Notes: generated from the sequence alone by a model not told the origin. Shown: positions 50,305-58,836, counted from the stretch's first letter. The stretch is 64,000 bases of DNA from Serpentinicella sp031432315 (GCF_031432315.1 NZ_JAVKGO010000003.1:136947-200946), one strand, 5' to 3'. Translations and numbers: made by a program.

Positions 50305-52053
50305 ATGAAAAATGAAAAGGTAAAGTTAACGATAAATGGAGCAGAGATAGAAGTCCCAAGGGAATATACCGTACTAGATGCTGCAACGGAAGCTGGGGTA
50401 CACATACCTACCCTATGTCATTTAGACTTACATGACTTAAAAATGGTAAATCGTACAGCATCCTGTCGAGTCTGTATGGTAGAAGTAGAAGGAAAACCAA
50501 ATTTAGCACCAGCTTGCGCAACCCCAATAAACGATGGCATGATTATATCTACGGACACTATTAAGGCAATTAATGCCAGACGTATGGCAGTAGAGCTACT
50601 ACTGTCTAATCATCCTACCGATTGTTTAATATGTCAAAAGAATTTACAGTGTGAGTTGCAAACCCTTGCACACAGATTAAGTGTGAGAGAAATAAAATAT
50701 ACTGGGGAGGCAATGACGACTCATCTTGATACTTCAAGTCAGTCATTAGTAAAAAATCAAAACAAATGTATTCTATGCCGTCGCTGTGAAACCGCATGTA
50801 ATGAAATACAAACCTGTGGTATATTAACTGCTCTAAATAGAGGGTTTCACACAACCGTAGGACCAGCCTTTAACTTACCAATGCAAGAAACTTCTTGTAC
50901 TTATTGTGGCCAATGTGTGGCGGTTTGTCCAACAGCAGCGTTGACTGAAGTAAATCATGTTCCGAAAGTATGGGATGCCCTTAATAATGAGGATAAGTAT
51001 GTGATTGTACAGACAGCACCGGCTATAAGAGTAGCTTTAGGAGAATTATTTGACATGGAGGCAGGAAGTATTGTAACTGGAAAAATGGTATCTGCATTGC
51101 GAAAGCTTGGTTTTGATAAAGTTTTCGATACGGATTTCGGTGCCGACTTAACGATTATGGAAGAGGCAACGGAGCTTATAGATCGGTTAGAAAATGGTGG
51201 GCGATTACCTATGTTAACCAGTTGTTGTCCGGCATGGGTAAGCTTTATTGAACACCAATTTCCAGATTTAGTAGATGTACCTTCTACATGTAAATCGCCC
51301 CATATAATGTTTGGTACTATTTCAAAAACATACATGGCAGAAAAACTTAACATAGATCCACAGAAAATAACCGTTGTATCAATCATGCCTTGTATAGCCA
51401 AAAAAGCAGAGGCAGCAAGAACGGAGTTAGCTTTAGATGATGATAATAACGTTGATATCGTCATTACAACAAGAGAATTAGCTGCAATGATCAAAGAGGC
51501 GGGAATTGATTTTAATAAATTACCAGACGAAGATTTTGATCATCCTTTGGGGGAAACAACCGGTGCTTCTGTAATTTTTGGAACTACAGGTGGTGTGATA
51601 GAGGCAACCATGCGAACGGCTTATGAATGGTTAACAAATGAAAAATTAGAAAATGTAGAGTTTGACCAACTAAGGGGATTTGAAGGTATTCGTGAAGCAA
51701 CAGTACCAATAAACGGAAAGGATATCCATATTGGCATTGCTCACGGATTAGGTAATGCAAGACAGTTACTTGAAGATATTAGAAGTGGTAAATCCCAATA
51801 TCATGCTATTGAAATTATGGCCTGTCCTGGAGGTTGTATTGGTGGTGGAGGGCAACCCTATCATCACGGAAATGATGTAGTTGTAAAAAAGAGACAAGAA
51901 GCCTTGTACAAAGAAGACAAAAATAAAGAAGTACGACAGTCCCATAAAAATAAGGAAATTATAGAGTTGTATGATAGCTATTTAGGAAAGCCTTATGGTG
52001 AGTTAGCCCATAAATTATTACATACAAAGTATACACCAAAAGAAAGAATATAG
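50305..52053 (+). CDS. hndD: [FeFe] hydrogenase catalytic subunit (HndD/HydA)
   Basis: 582 aa. N-terminal plant-type [2Fe-2S] domain (CHLDLHD, CRVCMVEVEG, CATP), His/Cys [4Fe-4S] (HPTDCLICQKNLQC), two [4Fe-4S] (CILCRRCETAC, CTYCGQCVAVCP), then the H-cluster domain with all three signatures: TSCCPAWVSFIE, MPCIAKKAEAAR and EIMACPGGCIGGGGQP. A small-subunit-like C-terminus follows (YDSYLGKPYGELAHKLLHTKY). Produces or consumes H2. With HndA-C it should form a cytoplasmic NAD(P)H- and ferredoxin-linked bifurcating enzyme. The H-cluster maturases HydEFG are not in this window. Confidence 0.97.
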   Translation: MKNEKVKLTINGAEIEVPREYTVLDAATEAGVHIPTLCHLDLHDLKMVNRTASCRVCMVEVEGKPNLAPACATPINDGMIISTDTIKAINARRMAVELLLSNHPTDCLICQKNLQCELQTLAHRLSVREIKYTGEAMTTHLDTSSQSLVKNQNKCILCRRCETACNEIQTCGILTALNRGFHTTVGPAFNLPMQETSCTYCGQCVAVCPTAALTEVNHVPKVWDALNNEDKYVIVQTAPAIRVALGELFDMEAGSIVTGKMVSALRKLGFDKVFDTDFGADLTIMEEATELIDRLENGGRLPMLTSCCPAWVSFIEHQFPDLVDVPSTCKSPHIMFGTISKTYMAEKLNIDPQKITVVSIMPCIAKKAEAARTELALDDDNNVDIVITTRELAAMIKEAGIDFNKLPDEDFDHPLGETTGASVIFGTTGGVIEATMRTAYEWLTNEKLENVEFDQLRGFEGIREATVPINGKDIHIGIAHGLGNARQLLEDIRSGKSQYHAIEIMACPGGCIGGGGQPYHHGNDVVVKKRQEALYKEDKNKEVRQSHKNKEIIELYDSYLGKPYGELAHKLLHTKYTPKERI

Positions 52054-52062
52054 GTAAACAAA

Positions 52063-52118
52063 AGCCGAGATTTTGCATTCAGTTATGTCATTCTGAATGT
52101 AGAATCTCGGTTTTGACT
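52063..52118 (+). terminator. Repeat-derived terminator of the hydrogenase operon
   Basis: CCGAGATT (52065-52072) pairs with AATCTCGG (52103-52110) and GCATTCAG with CTGAATGT inside, followed by TTTTGACTTTTCTTTT. The right arm is a copy of the dispersed GTCATTCTGAA...AATCTCGG repeat and the left arm its inverse. Confidence 0.75.
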
Positions 52119-52380
52119 TTTCTTTTCCACTTTCTACTTTTCCCTTTTCCTTATCTCCTGACCAACTGACCTACTACTTTGTCATTCTGAGCGAAGTGAA
52201 GAATCTCGCTTTTTACTTTACCTTCAACTTTTATACTTTCAACTTTCCTACTTATTTTGTCATCCTGAGTAAAACGAAGGATCTCGCTTTTGCTTTTTAC
52301 TTTCCACCTTACAACTGGCATCAAAAATAACGTCTTACCCCAAAAAAGTGATATTAATCACAAAAACAAATTTATTTACA
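52119..52380. repeat. Dispersed repeats between hydrogenase and iron-transport operons
   Basis: Pyrimidine-rich tracts (TTTTCC/CTTTCTACTTT), CTGACCAACTGACC and two copies of the 28-bp repeat (near 52181-52210 and 52258-52288). No gene. Confidence 0.8.
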
Positions 52381-52388
52381 AAATAGTA

Positions 52389-52417
52389 TTGAAAATAATT
52401 ATCATTGAGTATATAAT
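52389..52417 (+). promoter_or_regulatory. Promoter of the iron ABC transporter operon with internal Fur-like box
   Basis: TTGAAA (52389-52394), 17 bases, TATAAT (52412-52417). The spacer contains ATAATTATCATTGA (52395-52408), half of a Fur box, so Fur-Fe would occlude RNA polymerase. Confidence 0.75.
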
Positions 52418-52438
52418 CATATTTAATCGATAGTGAAT

Positions 52439-52461
52439 ATCAATGATAAATAATTATCAAT
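52439..52461 (+). promoter_or_regulatory. Fur box
   Basis: ATCAATGATAAATAATTATC followed by AAT. The core TGATAAATAATTATCA (52444-52459) is dyad-symmetric at 14 of 16 positions and closely follows the GATAATnATTATC Fur consensus. It lies 27 bases after the -10 and overlaps the start of the transcript. Confidence 0.72.
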
Positions 52462-52488
52462 TAAATACATATTTTGGGAGGAAGCAAT

Positions 52489-53571
52489 ATGCTTAAGAAA
52501 AGAAGTTTAATGTTTGTTTTAATTATGGCAATTATATCTGCGCTTATAGCAGGGTGTACACAAAGTGAAAATGCAGGTCAAGCTGTAAATGAAGAAGGGA
52601 CAACAGGTCAATTAGTTGTTTATTCCGCAAGGAATGAAAGATTTGTACAAGATTTGTTGGATAAATTCACGGAAGAAACAGGGATTGAAGTATTAGCATT
52701 GAATGGAGCTAACCCTTTACAAATCCTAGAAGAAAAAAATAATGTTCAAGCGGATATATTTATTTCGAATGATTTGGGTGCATTAGGGTATTTAGATAGT
52801 GAAGGTTTATTACAGGGTTCAACACCAGGAGGAATAGAAACAATACCAGCAGACTTTAGAGCTGAGGATAATGCCTATTTTGCAATATCTGCAAGGTCCC
52901 GTGGGTTTATCTATAATAAGGAAATGATTACTGAAGAAGAAATGCCAAACAGTATAGAAGACTTATTTGATCCAAAATGGGCAGAAGTAGAAAACGGTTA
53001 TGCCATTACCCGTGGTGGTAACGGTGGTATGATTGGTCATGTCTCAGCACTGCGCTATGAGTGGGGCGATGAAAAAACAGCTGAGTGGATTGCTGCTGTA
53101 AGAGAAAATGCAGCTAACATTTATCAAGGACATGGTGACATTCGTAGAGCTGTTGGTGCCGGCGAGCATTCCTTTGGCCTTGTAAACAACTATTATTTCC
53201 ATCAACAATTAGTTGAGCCTACAAACAATAATGTTGGTTTCATCTACTTAGATCAAGAAGAGGATCAAATGGGTGTTATTGCAAATGCAGCTGGGGTAGG
53301 TCTTGTAAAAGGTGGACCAAATGCTGAAAATGCATCTATATTTTTAGAATGGTTACTACTACCTGAAAATCAAGTAGCATTTGTAGGCGAATCTTTAGAA
53401 TTATTAATTAACGCTCAGTTTGGCGCTGTTTATCCAGAAGAAGTACAGCCACATATTGTAGATTTTAACGAATTAAAAGTACAAGATATGCCAGTTAAAG
53501 AATTAGGTAATTTCTTTAGAGATACAACGATGCTTATAGAAGCGTCAGGATTAGACTTGGATTTAAGATAG
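52489..53571 (+). CDS. fbpA: Ferric iron ABC transporter substrate-binding lipoprotein
   Basis: 360 aa. Lipobox IAGC (Cys near residue 23) then an FbpA/IdiA-type domain: LVVYSARNERFVQDLLDKFTEETG, ADIFISNDLGALGYL, SARSRGFIYNKEMI, GNGGMIGHVSAL, GHGDIRRAVGAGEHSFGLVNNYY (the iron-ligand Tyr pair region). Captures Fe3+ outside the cell. ATG behind GGGAGGAAG; a TTG at 52474 precedes that site and is unlikely. Controlled by Fur (upstream boxes). Confidence 0.93.
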   Translation: MLKKRSLMFVLIMAIISALIAGCTQSENAGQAVNEEGTTGQLVVYSARNERFVQDLLDKFTEETGIEVLALNGANPLQILEEKNNVQADIFISNDLGALGYLDSEGLLQGSTPGGIETIPADFRAEDNAYFAISARSRGFIYNKEMITEEEMPNSIEDLFDPKWAEVENGYAITRGGNGGMIGHVSALRYEWGDEKTAEWIAAVRENAANIYQGHGDIRRAVGAGEHSFGLVNNYYFHQQLVEPTNNNVGFIYLDQEEDQMGVIANAAGVGLVKGGPNAENASIFLEWLLLPENQVAFVGESLELLINAQFGAVYPEEVQPHIVDFNELKVQDMPVKELGNFFRDTTMLIEASGLDLDLR

Positions 53572-53608
53572 GGATTAAATATATTTTTTAAATGTAGGAG
53601 ATGGCATA

Positions 53609-55288
53609 ATGAAAATTAAAGAAAACACAAAAAAGAATACTGATCAAAAAGCCAAGGTTGGAAAAAAATTTTTTCCAACCATTCTCCGTTTTTTTAGAGT
53701 TAGTTGGTTAAAAATCTGGAATAGCAACCCACCGGGTTTGGGGTTACTTATTTTTGGTCTTTTAGTAGCTGTTATCATGACGATTCCAATTATTTATGTC
53801 ATTTGGCAGTCTTTATTTGCTGGCCAAGAACGATGGATGCGGCTTTTAGACCAAAGAATCCCAGAGTTATTGTGGAATACACTCTCACTCACCTTTGTAG
53901 TGACAGTAAGTACACTCATATTGGGCGTATCATTGGCATGGATTGTTGTGCGCACAGATATTCCAGGTAAGAAAATTTGGCGGTGGTTACTTGCAGTACC
54001 TTTAACAATCCCTCCTTATGTAGGTGCCGTTACTTATATCATTGTTTTTGGGCGTAGCGGATGGGCCCGTGAACTATGGCAAAATACACCTTTTATTGTT
54101 AATACCTTTGGTGACTATGAATTTAATATTTATTCATTTTGGGGTGTAACCTTTGTGCTAACGATGTTTACTTATCCCTATGTGTATTTAATTGCAAGTG
54201 CTTCTCTTCGTAAGATGAATCGGAATTTTGAAGAAGCTGCTTATTCCCAGGGGATGACAACATTTGAAGTATTTTATAAAGTTAATTTACCCCTATTACG
54301 TCCAGCTATAGGAGCAGGGGCAATACTGGTATCTCTTTATGTTCTAGGAGATTTTGGTGCAATTGCCATGCTGCGTTATGTGACTTTTACTGCGGCTATT
54401 TATTTCAGAAGGATTAGTTTTGATACAGCCTCCGCATCCGTTCTCAGTCTTATACTAATTTTTATAACCATACTAATACTTTGGATTGAATCAAAAACAA
54501 GAAAAAGAAATAAATATTATCAAACATCAAATACCTATAGAAAGCCATTAACTTTAAAACTTGGCAACTGGAAGCCATTTGCATTAGTTTATGTAAGTTT
54601 AATTTTTCTACTATCTGCTCTATTACCTATTATTGTGCTAATTTATTGGTCACGAATAGGTATAAGCATGGGGGCAATAGACTCAAGATTCTTTGGTTTT
54701 GCAATTAATAGTATAAAAGTTTCTAGTATTGCGGCGATCGTTTGTATGTTATTTTCAATGCCGATTATATACTTAAAAGCACGATATCCTTCAGTTATTA
54801 CTAGTGTCATTGATAAACTAAGCTATTCGGGATACGCGCTCCCAGGTATAATTGTGGCTTTAGGCTTTGTTTTCATATTTAATAATCATTTACCCATAAT
54901 TTATGGGACATTTTATATGGTAGCTTTAGCCTTTGTTGTGCGATTTTTACCTCAAGCAATGCAAGCAGGGGAATCTTCACTAAGTCAACTATCACCGAGA
55001 ATTGATGAAGCAGCTAGAAGTCTGGGGTATCCACCTTGGAAGGTAATGTTAAAAGTTATTTTTCCTAACATGCTACCCGGTATCCTGGCAGGTGGCGCAT
55101 TAGTTTTTGTTAGTTCTATTAAAGAATTACCAGCTTCGTTAATGCTTAGGCCACCAGGGTTTGACACTTTGGCTGTGCGTGTTTATTTTGAAGCCGCAGA
55201 CTCCATATATCACATGGCAGCCCCCCCAGCATTACTAATTGTTTTAGTTTCAATTATTCCATTACATTACATGTTAAAAGAATATTAG
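53609..55288 (+). CDS. fbpB: Ferric iron ABC transporter permease (two fused domains)
   Basis: 559 aa with about 12 membrane segments in two homologous halves. Each half ends in an EAA loop: EEAAYSQGMTTFEVFYKVNLPLLRP near residue 210 and DEAARSLGYPPWKVMLKVIFPNMLPG near residue 470. This double-permease layout is typical of FbpB/SfuB. The N-terminus is cytoplasmic and very basic. TAGGAGATGG site; 37 bases after fbpA. Confidence 0.95.
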   Translation: MKIKENTKKNTDQKAKVGKKFFPTILRFFRVSWLKIWNSNPPGLGLLIFGLLVAVIMTIPIIYVIWQSLFAGQERWMRLLDQRIPELLWNTLSLTFVVTVSTLILGVSLAWIVVRTDIPGKKIWRWLLAVPLTIPPYVGAVTYIIVFGRSGWARELWQNTPFIVNTFGDYEFNIYSFWGVTFVLTMFTYPYVYLIASASLRKMNRNFEEAAYSQGMTTFEVFYKVNLPLLRPAIGAGAILVSLYVLGDFGAIAMLRYVTFTAAIYFRRISFDTASASVLSLILIFITILILWIESKTRKRNKYYQTSNTYRKPLTLKLGNWKPFALVYVSLIFLLSALLPIIVLIYWSRIGISMGAIDSRFFGFAINSIKVSSIAAIVCMLFSMPIIYLKARYPSVITSVIDKLSYSGYALPGIIVALGFVFIFNNHLPIIYGTFYMVALAFVVRFLPQAMQAGESSLSQLSPRIDEAARSLGYPPWKVMLKVIFPNMLPGILAGGALVFVSSIKELPASLMLRPPGFDTLAVRVYFEAADSIYHMAAPPALLIVLVSIIPLHYMLKEY

Positions 55289-55301
55289 GACGGTGAAAGA
55301 G

Positions 55302-56360
55302 ATGTATGATATAGAATTAAAGGGAATTTCAAAAACTTATATTGGCGCTGATGAACCTGCTGTAAAAAAGCTTAGTTTGTCTGTAGAAAAAGGATCGATC
55401 ATTACACTACTCGGACCTAGTGGCTGTGGAAAGTCAACAACATTACGTTTAATAGCAGGATTTGAACGAGCAGATTCGGGAAGTATCCTCTTAGGCGGTA
55501 AAGTTGTAAGTGATCAAGATACATGGATACCACCAGAAAAACGAGGCGTAGGTATGGTCTTCCAAGACTATGCCCTATTCCCGCATTTAAATGTATTTGA
55601 CAATGTAGGATTTGGATATAAAGCGAAGGACCGTAAAAGTAGAGTAAATGAAGTGCTAGAGCTAGTTAACTTAAAAGGTTTTGAAAAACGTTATCCCTAC
55701 GAACTGTCAGGTGGACAACAACAAAGAGTTGCTTTAGCAAGAGCATTAACCCGTAGACCGGTGGTGGTATTATTAGATGAACCTTTTAGTAATCTAGATG
55801 CAGACTTAAGAATAACCATGCGAATTGAAGTAAAACGAATTATAAAAGAAGCAGGTGCAACAGCTATTTTTGTTAGCCATGATCAGAAAGACGCTTTAGC
55901 AATATCAGATAAAATTGTAGTCATGAAAGATGGATTAGTACAACAAATTGGTACTCCTCGAGAAGTGTACCAGAATCCAGAGAATCGCTTTGTGGCATCC
56001 TTTGTAGGACAATCCACTATTTTAGAAGGTGTTATAGATTGTGATGGTCAATCGGTTACGACAAATTTGGGAACTGTTCAATGTAGTGATAGCCATTGCA
56101 AATGTGTTGGTGAAAAAGTCTGTATATCTATTAGACCTGAAAGTTTGCAGATAGATGAAGGTGGTCATATCCAAGGAAGGGTTAAACAGTATACCTATAC
56201 AGGTGAGTCTATTGACGCAATTATTTCTATTATAACTGAAGAAGGAAAGACTCAAGATATATTAGTTTCTACAGATCCAGGGCAAGAATTAAATATCGGG
56301 GACATGATTCGATTTAAAGTCTTACCAAACTGTGTAGCTGTAGTTAATAACGACAAATAA
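55302..56360 (+). CDS. fbpC: Ferric iron ABC transporter ATP-binding protein
   Basis: 352 aa. ATPase core with Walker A GPSGCGKST, Q-loop VFQDYALFPHLNVFDNV, signature LSGGQQQRVALARAL, Walker B VVLLDEPFSNLDADLR and His switch FVSHDQKDAL. The C-terminal TOBE-like domain (from about residue 240) contains an unusual SDSHCKCVGEK stretch with two cysteines and a His, possibly a metal-sensing spot. ATG taken behind GGTGAAAG; a GTG at 55293 is possible. Confidence 0.95.
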   Translation: MYDIELKGISKTYIGADEPAVKKLSLSVEKGSIITLLGPSGCGKSTTLRLIAGFERADSGSILLGGKVVSDQDTWIPPEKRGVGMVFQDYALFPHLNVFDNVGFGYKAKDRKSRVNEVLELVNLKGFEKRYPYELSGGQQQRVALARALTRRPVVVLLDEPFSNLDADLRITMRIEVKRIIKEAGATAIFVSHDQKDALAISDKIVVMKDGLVQQIGTPREVYQNPENRFVASFVGQSTILEGVIDCDGQSVTTNLGTVQCSDSHCKCVGEKVCISIRPESLQIDEGGHIQGRVKQYTYTGESIDAIISIITEEGKTQDILVSTDPGQELNIGDMIRFKVLPNCVAVVNNDK

Positions 56361-56385
56361 TTAATGCTTGTTATATTATATTAAC

Positions 56386-56403
56386 CAATTTCCCGGGAAA
56401 TTT
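56386..56403 (+). other. Small perfect palindrome after fbpC
   Basis: AATTTCCCGGGAAATT (about 56387-56402), then TCTTCG. It could be a weak terminator or operator; no T run follows. Confidence 0.35.
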
Positions 56404-56517
56404 CTTCGACATTCTACAGCTAGATTGATAATTTCCACAAATTATTTGATGCAATAACAATAATTAGTCGATTAAAGCTGTTTTTGGTTAACTGTATTTG
56501 CCGAAAATAATTTATTG

Positions 56518-56545
56518 CGTGACAAAGTTAGATTATTTGATATAA
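56518..56545 (+). promoter_or_regulatory. Candidate promoter of the DUF1893 gene
   Basis: GTGACA (56518-56523), 16-base spacer, perfect TATAAT (56540-56545), 55 bases before the start codon. Confidence 0.55.
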
Positions 56546-56599
56546 TGATTAGGTAATTAAACAAAAACAAAGGTATGTTTAAATACCTAGGAGGATTTT

Positions 56600-57040
56600 A
56601 TGAGTGATATGAATTTAGCTAAAGATTTAATGGCTAGTGAAGGTTTTTCGTTTGTAATCGCTAAGAACAATACGATAATTGAAAAATCAAATGTAAAAGG
56701 AATTAAGCCAATTGTATCTTTATTAGAAAATCAAAAAGGTAAGGTTTTAGGTGCGTCAATAGCTGATAAAATTGTGGGAAAAGCAGTTGCACTTTTGGCA
56801 ATATACGGAGGGGTTGAAGAAGTTTACGCCCAAACAATAAGTGATTGTGCAAAAACAATCATGCAAAAACACGATGTAAAAGTTAATTATAATCGTATTG
56901 TACCTTATATAATGAATCAAACAGGAACAGATAAGTGTCCCATGGAGAAACTTGTTGAGAATATAGAGAGTCCTGAAGAAGCTTATAAAGAAGTGATCAC
57001 ACATTTTAGAAAAAGAGAAACTTCTGTAACTAATAAATGA
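56600..57040 (+). CDS. DUF1893 family protein (cytidine-deaminase-like fold)
   Basis: 146 aa. DUF1893 features: N-terminal LMASEGFSFVIAKNNTIIEKS strand region, GASIADKIVGKAVALLAIYGGVEEVYAQTIS (helix carrying the fold's conserved stretch) and a C-terminal YIMNQTGTDKCPMEKLVENI motif with one conserved Cys. Relatives (TM1506 type) have a deaminase-like fold, but activity is unknown and the usual zinc-binding HxE/PCxxC set is not evident here. AGGAGG site. The next gene starts 22 bases later. Confidence 0.8.
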   Translation: MSDMNLAKDLMASEGFSFVIAKNNTIIEKSNVKGIKPIVSLLENQKGKVLGASIADKIVGKAVALLAIYGGVEEVYAQTISDCAKTIMQKHDVKVNYNRIVPYIMNQTGTDKCPMEKLVENIESPEEAYKEVITHFRKRETSVTNK

Positions 57041-57062
57041 AAGGCTTACCAAGGTGAAAAGT

Positions 57063-57344
57063 ATGTATCAAAATGATCAGTGTCCATTATGTAATGAGCA
57101 TGGGAAAAAAGCAAAACCTAAAATGATTCAGCCGATTATAAAGAAAGATTTAAAACATTTGATTGTGGATGATTTATATTACTTGTGTGAAGCTTCATCT
57201 TGTGAAGTTGTAGCTTTTAATGAAAATAAAGATTGTATTTTTCTTTTAAGAGATGTAATTTTAAATAAAAACGAAATTGAAAGTAATACAGACTGCTGTA
57301 AAAGTAGTTGTGGATCAGGATCAGGTGGATGTTGTAAGAAATAA
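57063..57344 (+). CDS. CopZ N-terminal-like metal-binding protein (no HMA domain)
   Basis: 93 aa. CPLC near residues 7-10, then KMIQPIIKKDLKHLI, YYLCEASSCEVVAF (two more Cys) and a Cys-rich tail (DCCKSSCGSGSGGCCKK). The first 70 residues match the N-terminal [2Fe-2S]/zinc domain of Archaeoglobus CopZ; the copper-carrying HMA domain normally fused to it is absent, replaced by a six-residue set of clustered cysteines. It may bind Cu, Zn or an Fe-S cluster. AAGGTGA site before ATG. Cotranscribed with DUF1893. Confidence 0.7.
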   Translation: MYQNDQCPLCNEHGKKAKPKMIQPIIKKDLKHLIVDDLYYLCEASSCEVVAFNENKDCIFLLRDVILNKNEIESNTDCCKSSCGSGSGGCCKK

Positions 57345-57507
57345 CTTAGTGTATTTTATATATGCTAGGTTATTTTTATTTCAAAAAGTATATAAAAAGT
57401 TCAAAAAAGCTAATAATAATAGACTAAAGGTCTAAAAATGTGGTAAATATATGATATAATTGAATATATTATAATCAATGTGTCCGAAAAAAGAGGTGAT
57501 AGGAGAA

Positions 57508-58041
57508 ATGGTTGCTGCATTGCAAGGCTTTGATTTAGTTACAATGATGCCAATTAAAAATAAAAAAGAAAAAGATAACATCAAAAACATTAGAGACGCT
57601 GAAAGTTTTTCAAGGTCTTTAAGCATTGTATCAAAAAACAAATTGCAAAAAAAAGACCAAATCTCTCCTATGAAAGCATATGAGAACCTACGGATAAAAA
57701 ATTATTTGAGTAAGAACATCGTATTAGAAGAGGACCATGATGAGAAACAAAATTTTGATCAAATAAGGCAGGATATAAAGTCTTGTAGATATGGAAAGAG
57801 TCTTTATAAGAGTTTCACTGTACAAAACCATATGACCACAATGGATGTAGAAAGTATACTAGACGGGATTGACGAGGGTAAAATATTTAATGGACTTGAA
57901 AAATACAAAGCAATTAATGTACATAAGAACCATGCAGCGTTAAATATTGCATCTTCTAAAATAGCCGTAGGAAGATATAGTAGTTTTTCAAAACAAGGAA
58001 TGGCATCTTTTGAAAATAAAATAAGCTTACTAGCAGGTTAA
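57508..58041 (+). CDS. Hypothetical protein
   Basis: 177 aa, basic, no membrane segment. The N-terminal part is Lys-rich (PIKNKKEKDNIKN), the rest is mixed helix; no domain recognised. The frame opens at 57478, but that ATG lies right behind a TATAAT-like -10, so I prefer the ATG after AGAGGTGATAGGAG; the spacing is imperfect and the start is uncertain. It ends 39 bases before the Gls24 gene and is likely cotranscribed with it. Confidence 0.55.
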   Translation: MVAALQGFDLVTMMPIKNKKEKDNIKNIRDAESFSRSLSIVSKNKLQKKDQISPMKAYENLRIKNYLSKNIVLEEDHDEKQNFDQIRQDIKSCRYGKSLYKSFTVQNHMTTMDVESILDGIDEGKIFNGLEKYKAINVHKNHAALNIASSKIAVGRYSSFSKQGMASFENKISLLAG

Positions 58042-58080
58042 TGTAATTATAAGCTACATAAAATGAATGGAGGGATTTAC

Positions 58081-58443
58081 ATGGCAACGGACCCAATGGA
58101 AATAAACTGTGAGGGTGGTAAAATAAAAATTTCTCATGATATTGTGTTGACGATTGCAAGACATATTGCAGCTGAAGCGAAGGGAATTGTTTCTATAAGC
58201 GGTGGTCTACCAGGTGGAATTGGTGAAGTCTTTTCAAAAAATACAACTAAGAAAAAAGGTGTTAAGGTTCAAAAAGAAGCATCTCAAATTGTTGTTAATT
58301 TATCTTTAGTCATTAAATATGGATTTAAAATTCCAGAAATTGTAGAAGATGTTCAAGAAAAAGTAAAAGCTTCAATAGAATCCATGACAGAAATACAGGT
58401 TTCAAAAGTAAACGTATATGTTCAAGATATTGTAACTGATTAA
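58081..58443 (+). CDS. Asp23/Gls24 family envelope stress protein
   Basis: 120 aa. Gls24 domain: GKIKISHDIVLTIARHIAAEAKGIVSISGG, then a glycine-rich loop and VKVQKEASQIVVNLSLVIKYGFKIPEIVEDVQEKVKASIESMTEIQVSKVNVYVQDI. Members associate with the membrane or act in alkaline-shock and cell-wall stress. ATG behind GGAGGG. Terminator at the stop codon. Confidence 0.92.
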   Translation: MATDPMEINCEGGKIKISHDIVLTIARHIAAEAKGIVSISGGLPGGIGEVFSKNTTKKKGVKVQKEASQIVVNLSLVIKYGFKIPEIVEDVQEKVKASIESMTEIQVSKVNVYVQDIVTD

Positions 58444-58474
58444 GCGGCGATAAAATCGCCGCTTATTTTATTTA
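58442..58474 (+). terminator. Terminator of the Gls24 gene
   Basis: AAGCGGCGAT-AAA-ATCGCCGCTT then ATTTTATTT. It overlaps the Gls24 stop codon and the tail of the convergent gene. Confidence 0.88.
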
Positions 58475-58836
58475 CATGGTGCAGGTTCTGGTGTTACATC
58501 ATGGTGGTGATGCATCATTTTATGACGATAAGCTTCTGCTTTGTACATGGAAGCTAAGTACATATTCATATAATACATATGCTTATGGTCATGCATATGG
58601 TCATGCATATGATCATGATCTGGCATCATAGGCATTCCAGGCATAGGCATTATACCAGGCATGGAAGGCATATGCCCCATATCAGGCATAGGTCCCGGGT
58701 GTCCAGGCATTGGCATGTGTCCCATATCAGGCATAGGACTAGGATATCTAGGGGCTGCTGGAGTATGGCCTATTCCAGCTGTCATTTCACTTCCATTATA
58801 CACTGGTTCGTAGTTCATATTATTTTGAGTATCCAT
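58468..58836 (-). CDS. Met/His/Pro-rich low-complexity protein
   Basis: 122 aa with about 24 Met and 16 His. No signal peptide. Residues 30-70 repeat PMPDMGHMP-type units; residues 72-88 are a D/M/H run (DHDHMHDHMHDHKHM), then an amphipathic helix (MYYMNMYLASMYKAEAYRHKMMHHHH) and a PCK end. Such Met/His richness suggests copper, zinc or nickel binding, or a spore coat role. Function unknown. Strong AGAGGAGG site, so expression is real. Opposite-strand frame through this repeat is not coding. Confidence 0.75.
   Translation of the reverse strand: MDTQNNMNYEPVYNGSEMTAGIGHTPAAPRYPSPMPDMGHMPMPGHPGPMPDMGHMPSMPGIMPMPGMPMMPDHDHMHDHMHDHKHMYYMNMYLASMYKAEAYRHKMMHHHHDVTPEPAPCK

Noticed and set aside
50955..51494. 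179-codon frame antisense to the hydrogenase gene
   Set aside because: Antisense to conserved H-cluster-domain codons; no ribosome site or family similarity.
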